Positions 6,327-9,326 of a stretch of 9,326 nt of DNA are shown here, piece by piece. Each line of letters starts with the position of its first letter. Position 1 is the stretch's first letter. Both the position numbers and the translations under genes were made by a program. This DNA comes from Acinetobacter sp. Its GTDB lineage: Bacteria > Pseudomonadota > Gammaproteobacteria > Pseudomonadales > Moraxellaceae. The notes beneath the pieces were generated by a model. The model was not told the DNA's origin, did not search any database, and was given only the letters and a program-made list of their open reading frames with translations. The DNA lies in assembly GCA_008017255.1 (NCBI GenBank), contig SSHD01000061.1:1-9326 (forward strand), read 5' to 3'.

Positions 6327-6884
6327 TTATTTTGGTTTGTTGCTTGGTATAGTTGGCGGCAACACTTCTCCACTTGGACTCAAACCGTATTTGGCACCTA
6401 AAGACTGCAAAATCAATAACGCATCAAAGGCATTTGGCGCTTGCTGTTGGGTCTGAAAACACTCAATAGTATACGAGATTTGAATCGGATCTAAATTGAC
6501 CACATGCGGTATATCATAGAAAGGATCGGGCCAAAACCCAGCATAGCGCCGATGATAACGATAAGGATAATACGCTGGACGTGAATAAATTACCGCTTGG
6601 CGTGGGCTCTTGTGCCGCACATTGCTGGGGTCATCTAACACAGTAAAATAGCGGAAACCGTTTTGCACGGTGGTTTGTGCAGCTTTTAAGAGGGTAATTT
6701 CCTCTGCCGGTGCATAACTCATGGCCTGTGAGGTTTGGAAACTGACCCGAAAGGTTTGGCTGTTGAGTGGGTAAACGCTAAATTGCCCCAATTGATTGAA
6801 GCTTTGCGGTTTGCTCGATAGGGTGCTGCAAGCCGCCAATGCCAATGAGAACAGCAGTGGTGTGCAGATCAATAATGCTTTCAT
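6327..6884 (-). CDS. CC0125/CC1285-like lipoprotein
   Basis: A 185-residue predicted lipoprotein. The signal peptide MKALLICTPLLFSLALAAC ends in a lipobox (L16-A-A-C19), with Cys19 the lipidated residue; S20 and T21 lack an inner-membrane retention Asp, so the outer membrane is the likely destination. The segment FRVSFQTSQAM...EEITLLKAAQTTVQNGFRYFTVLDD (about 45-84) resembles the core of the small CC0125/CC1285 lipoprotein family, whose function is unknown. Residues 100-124 are strikingly rich in Tyr, Arg and Pro, and the C-terminus is Pro-rich. The start at 6884 is preferred over an in-frame ATG seven codons upstream because AGAGGA lies seven bases before it and the signal peptide then begins directly with MKALL. 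The gene sits 36 bp after the DUF924 gene and 18 bp before the DUF445 gene. Confidence 0.8.
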   Translation of the reverse strand: MKALLICTPLLFSLALAACSTLSSKPQSFNQLGQFSVYPLNSQTFRVSFQTSQAMSYAPAEEITLLKAAQTTVQNGFRYFTVLDDPSNVRHKSPRQAVIYSRPAYYPYRYHRRYAGFWPDPFYDIPHVVNLDPIQISYTIECFQTQQQAPNAFDALLILQSLGAKYGLSPSGEVLPPTIPSNKPK

Positions 6885-6891
6885 GATAAAT

Positions 6892-6897
6892 TCCTCT
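6892..6897 (-). promoter_or_regulatory. Ribosome binding site that decides the lipoprotein start
   Basis: AGAGGA on the minus strand is seven bases before the ATG at 6884. It makes that ATG, and not the one at 6905, the likely start, and gives a canonical lipoprotein signal peptide without a leading acidic extension. Confidence 0.7.
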
Positions 6898-6920
6898 ACC
6901 AACACGCTATTACAATAAAC

Positions 6921-7460
6921 CTAAAAACCGCTGTTGGGTTGAGTTAAAAACAACAGTTCTTCGGCGGTCGACTCACGACCGAGTATGGCATTACGATGTG
7001 GATAACGCCCAAAACGGTCAATAATGGCTTTATGTTGTCGCTCAAAATCCAAGCCAATGGCATTGCCTAGGCGTTGAAATAATTCCAAGGCCTGTACATG
7101 AATGGCTTTGGATTCACTATGCATAAAGGGCATATATAAAAAGCTGCGTTGCTCGGGCGGAAGCTGCATATCGAACTGTTGTTGTATGGCATGTTGCGCT
7201 AAAACCAACGCCATACCGTCATAGGCAAAGGCTTGCGCTTGGTCACGGTATAAATTTCGTGACAATTGATCTAAAACCATAATTTCCGCTAAGCTGCCTT
7301 CGGCAGTTTGCCGCCATGCGCTTAATTCAGCTTGGCTGGCTTGTAGGTGCAGCTCGGAAAAAAGACTATGGATTTTGTCATCAAAGGCTTCACTTTTGGC
7401 GAACCAAAAGGGTTGATGTTCAGGACTGAACCAAAAATTGAGTAGCTGTTGTGCATGCAT
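6921..7460 (-). CDS. DUF924 family protein
   Basis: A 179-residue soluble, all-helical protein that matches the DUF924 family over its full length. Signatures are LLNFWF at the N-terminus (6-11), EIMVLDQLSRNLYRD (59-73), the short YMPFMHSES block (109-117) and DRFGRYPHRNAILGRESTAEELLFL (148-172). The family is widespread in proteobacteria and without an established function; its fold is often compared to TPR-like helical repeats. The frame stays open upstream to 7547, but I choose the ATG at 7460. The family begins just before the FWF motif, the extra 29 residues do not look like family sequence, and a plausible -35/-10 pair (7518-7547) would place the longer start upstream of transcription. 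An intermediate ATG at 7493 remains possible. It is probably the first gene of an operon with the lipoprotein and DUF445 genes. Confidence 0.87.
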   Translation of the reverse strand: MHAQQLLNFWFSPEHQPFWFAKSEAFDDKIHSLFSELHLQASQAELSAWRQTAEGSLAEIMVLDQLSRNLYRDQAQAFAYDGMALVLAQHAIQQQFDMQLPPEQRSFLYMPFMHSESKAIHVQALELFQRLGNAIGLDFERQHKAIIDRFGRYPHRNAILGRESTAEELLFLTQPNSGF

Positions 7461-7517
7461 GGTACGACATCCATTGACATAGTTATTTTTCATAAAATCA
7501 CAATTCTGAACTGTCTT

Positions 7518-7547
7518 ATATAACAAGATTGTGGTAAAAATTGCCAA
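7518..7547 (-). promoter_or_regulatory. Putative promoter of the DUF924-lipoprotein-DUF445 genes
   Basis: On the minus strand the -35 box TTGGCA (complement of 7542-7547, 5 of 6 matches) is followed after 18 bp by TTATAT (7518-7523). A shifted TATATA at 19 bp is equally possible. Transcription would start near 7511, giving a leader of about 50 nt to the ATG at 7460. It is back to back with the gshA promoter. Confidence 0.5.
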
Positions 7548-7557
7548 ACTAAATCAG

Positions 7558-7585
7558 ATGACTAGATCACAATTGTCGCTATAAT
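7558..7585 (+). promoter_or_regulatory. Putative promoter of gshA
   Basis: A perfect -10 box TATAAT (7580-7585) with a 4-of-6 -35 box ATGACT (7558-7563) at 16-bp spacing. The start of transcription would be near 7592. The 8-bp palindrome ACAATTGT (7569-7576) lies in the spacer and could be a regulator site, though it is short. A TTG codon at 7598 would be only a few bases from the 5' end, so translation from 7649 fits better. Confidence 0.55.
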
Positions 7586-7648
7586 TACAGCATACATTTG
7601 CGACCGCAGCCTTGGTCGATCCATCCGCAATACACGAGCCTATACTTT

Positions 7649-9226
7649 ATGACGCACGCTAGCACAATGTCTTCCTCTGTGATACCGACTTGGATCGATG
7701 CCTCGCTCTGCAACGGCATGTTACGCGGTATAGAGCGCGAAAGCTTGCGTATGCAAAGTAATGGTTTTTTATCGCAAAGCAGCCATCCTCAAGCCTTAGG
7801 CTCGGCGCTGACCCATCCACATATCACCACCGATTATTCCGAAGCCTTAATGGAGTTTATTACCACGCCAAAAAGCAGCATTGCAGAAGCGCTGAATGAA
7901 TTAACTGACATTCATTGCGTGGTGCATGGGCAGCTCGAAGCGGGTGAAAAATTATGGCCGCTGTCGATGCCGTGTATGTTGGATGATGACGAAGACAATA
8001 TTCAATTGGCACAATACGGCAGCTCCAATATTGGACGCTTTAAAACGCTGTATCGTCGTGGTTTGGGCGTGCGTTATGGGCGGCGTATGCAGACCATTTC
8101 GGGGGTACATTATAATTTATCTTTCCCCGATGCTTTATTTGCTGCTTTGCAACAGCATGAAAGTAACCAACAGCTCAAACAACTGAGTTTACAAGATTAT
8201 CGTAGCCATCGTTATTTCGGCTTAATTCGTAATTTTATTCGCCTCACGCCGTTGGTGATGTATCTGCTTGGCGCTAGTCCATCGGTGTGTCGTTGTTTTT
8301 TAACTGGACGTGAACATCATTTGCAGCCTTTGGATAAAGGCACTTTGTACCTGCCCGAAGCCACTGCATTGCGTATGGGACGTTTGGGTTATCAAAACTC
8401 GGCGCAAAAGCAATTGGGCATTCATTATAATGACTTACATGATTATTTAGATGGTTTACAGCGTGCAGTGCATACGCCATATCCAGCCTTTAGTGCCTTG
8501 GGTTTAGATGATGAATCTGGCGAGCCGATGCAAATTAACGACCATGTGCTACAAATTGAAAATGAATACTATAGCTTAGTGCGCCCTAAACAAGTGCCGC
8601 AAGCCGGCGAAACGCCATCGCAAGCCTTAAAAAATCGTGGTGTGGGCTATGTCGAGCTGCGTGCGGTAGACGTTAACCCTTATAGTGCGATTGGTATAGA
8701 TGAGCACAGTGCTGGCTTTTTAGAGAGTTTGGCGTTGTATTGTTTATTGCAAGACAGCCCAGACTTGTTGGCGGCAGAGCAAGATCAGATTGAGCATAAT
8801 CAAACCGAAGTGGTCAATCGTGGCCGTGCGGCAGATGTGCTCATCACCACAGCGCAAGGCAATCAGCCTTTTCAGGCGTGGGCAGAAGCGCATTTAAACG
8901 CCATTGCTGACTGTGCCGTATTGTTAGATCAAAGCCAAAACAGCAGTTTGTATCAAGCTGCGTTGCAGTTGATGCAACAGCGCATAACACATGTAGAACA
9001 AACCCTTTCGGCACAAGTGATCGCCGATACGGTGCAACATGGCGGCACGTGGAACTTTGGCAGCGTGATGGCGGAGCAGCATCTACATAGCTATGATCAA
9101 CATACGCTTAGTGCAGAAAGAACGCAGTATTTTGCTGACTTGGCGCAGATTTCATGGCAAAAACAGCAACAACTTGAACAAGAGCATGCGCTGAGTTTCA
9201 CAGCGTACTTAGCACAATATCGTTAG
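7649..9226 (+). CDS. gshA: Glutamate-cysteine ligase (proteobacterial type 1)
   Basis: This enzyme catalyses the first, rate-limiting step of glutathione synthesis: ATP-dependent joining of glutamate and cysteine in the cytoplasm. The 525-residue product is close to E. coli GshA (518 aa) and collinear with it. Conserved blocks: GIERESLR (27-34), ALGSALTHPHITTDYSEALMEF (49-70), WPLSMPC, LAQYGSSNIGRFKTLYRRGL, MQTISGVHYN, LLGASPSVC, YLPEATALRMGRLGYQN, LQIENEYYSLVRPK and YVELRAVDVNPYSAIGIDEH. E29, D62 and E69 correspond to the E. coli metal-binding E27, D60 and E67, a constant offset of two that favours this ATG. The frame also opens at a TTG (7598) and has an ATG at 7667; none of the three has a strong ribosome site. 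A probable dsbB starts 18 bp downstream. The second glutathione gene, gshB, is not in the window. Confidence 0.95.
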   Translation: MTHASTMSSSVIPTWIDASLCNGMLRGIERESLRMQSNGFLSQSSHPQALGSALTHPHITTDYSEALMEFITTPKSSIAEALNELTDIHCVVHGQLEAGEKLWPLSMPCMLDDDEDNIQLAQYGSSNIGRFKTLYRRGLGVRYGRRMQTISGVHYNLSFPDALFAALQQHESNQQLKQLSLQDYRSHRYFGLIRNFIRLTPLVMYLLGASPSVCRCFLTGREHHLQPLDKGTLYLPEATALRMGRLGYQNSAQKQLGIHYNDLHDYLDGLQRAVHTPYPAFSALGLDDESGEPMQINDHVLQIENEYYSLVRPKQVPQAGETPSQALKNRGVGYVELRAVDVNPYSAIGIDEHSAGFLESLALYCLLQDSPDLLAAEQDQIEHNQTEVVNRGRAADVLITTAQGNQPFQAWAEAHLNAIADCAVLLDQSQNSSLYQAALQLMQQRITHVEQTLSAQVIADTVQHGGTWNFGSVMAEQHLHSYDQHTLSAERTQYFADLAQISWQKQQQLEQEHALSFTAYLAQYR

Positions 9227-9231
9227 AATTT

Positions 9232-9237
9232 AAGAGG
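9232..9237 (+). promoter_or_regulatory. Ribosome binding site of the downstream gene
   Basis: AAGAGG lies seven bases before the ATG at 9245, within the 18-bp gap after the gshA stop. It supports a real gene start at the right edge. Confidence 0.65.
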
Positions 9238-9244
9238 ATTTGCT

Positions 9245-9326
9245 ATGCGATGGAATTACCGTTTGGTCAGTGCTGTTTTGGTGCTTTGTAGCATTATTGG
9301 GCTTACATTTGCGTTGTACTTAGAGC
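9245..9326 (+). CDS. dsbB: Probable disulfide bond formation protein B, N-terminal part
   Basis: Only the first 27 codons are present, and the gene runs off the right edge. They begin MRWNYRLVSAVLVLCSIIGL and continue TFALYLE, a short basic start followed by one hydrophobic helix and an acidic residue. This matches the first transmembrane segment of DsbB, the inner-membrane quinone-dependent oxidase that re-oxidises DsbA. The diagnostic CxxC of the first periplasmic loop would lie just beyond the window, so the call rests on the N-terminus and on my recollection that dsbB follows gshA in Acinetobacter-type genomes. The 18-bp gap and good ribosome site suggest co-transcription with gshA. Confidence 0.6.
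   Translation, partial: MRWNYRLVSAVLVLCSIIGLTFALYLE

Noticed and set aside
7461..7547. 29-residue N-terminal extension of the DUF924 protein
   Set aside because: It overlaps the putative promoter and precedes the usual start of the family; no good ribosome site supports it.
7598..7648. TTG-initiated N-terminal extension of GshA
   Set aside because: It lies only a few bases from the probable transcription start, has no ribosome site, and would add 17 residues not expected from the E. coli alignment.

Overview
This window looks like ordinary chromosomal DNA from a gammaproteobacterium, most likely Moraxellaceae (Acinetobacter or Alkanindiges type). That placement rests on protein style (the SDR, YbdL-like and GshA sequences), on a gshA gene followed by what looks like dsbB, and on a GC content I judge by eye to be in the mid-40s percent. 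It is inference from memory of these families, not a database result. I see no prophage, transposase, CRISPR array, rRNA or tRNA.

Layout. Positions 1-168 hold no gene I can support. A TetR-type repressor gene (169-846, minus) faces an SDR dehydrogenase gene (1023-1859, plus). The spacer between them carries a near-consensus sigma-70 promoter for the SDR gene, and a perfect 7+7 bp inverted repeat overlaps its -35 box. A strong bidirectional terminator (1922-1957) separates the SDR gene from a convergent minus-strand pair: a MATE-family exporter (1972-3339) and, upstream of it, a YbdL-like PLP aminotransferase (3437-4591). A 409-bp gene-free gap (4592-5000) follows and is packed with palindromes. 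It holds two hairpins sharing the core TACTTTT/AAAAGTA about 150 bp apart, then an 89-bp inverted repeat with one interrupted arm.

Next come three minus-strand genes, closely spaced and probably one operon: a DUF924 protein (6921-7460), a small CC0125/CC1285-like lipoprotein (6327-6884) and a DUF445/YjiN-like membrane protein (5001-6308). Their putative promoter lies back to back with that of gshA (7649-9226, plus), which encodes glutamate-cysteine ligase. The start of a probable dsbB gene follows gshA after 18 bp and runs off the window.

How the genes fit together. The TetR/SDR pair looks like a locally repressed catabolic or detoxification enzyme. gshA-dsbB would couple glutathione synthesis with periplasmic disulfide formation. 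The DUF924-lipoprotein-DUF445 group mixes a soluble protein, a lipoprotein and a membrane protein and has no firmly known function. I did not find a convincing new biological system. The least explained sequence is the palindrome cluster at 4675-4946 and the three-gene group of poorly characterised proteins.
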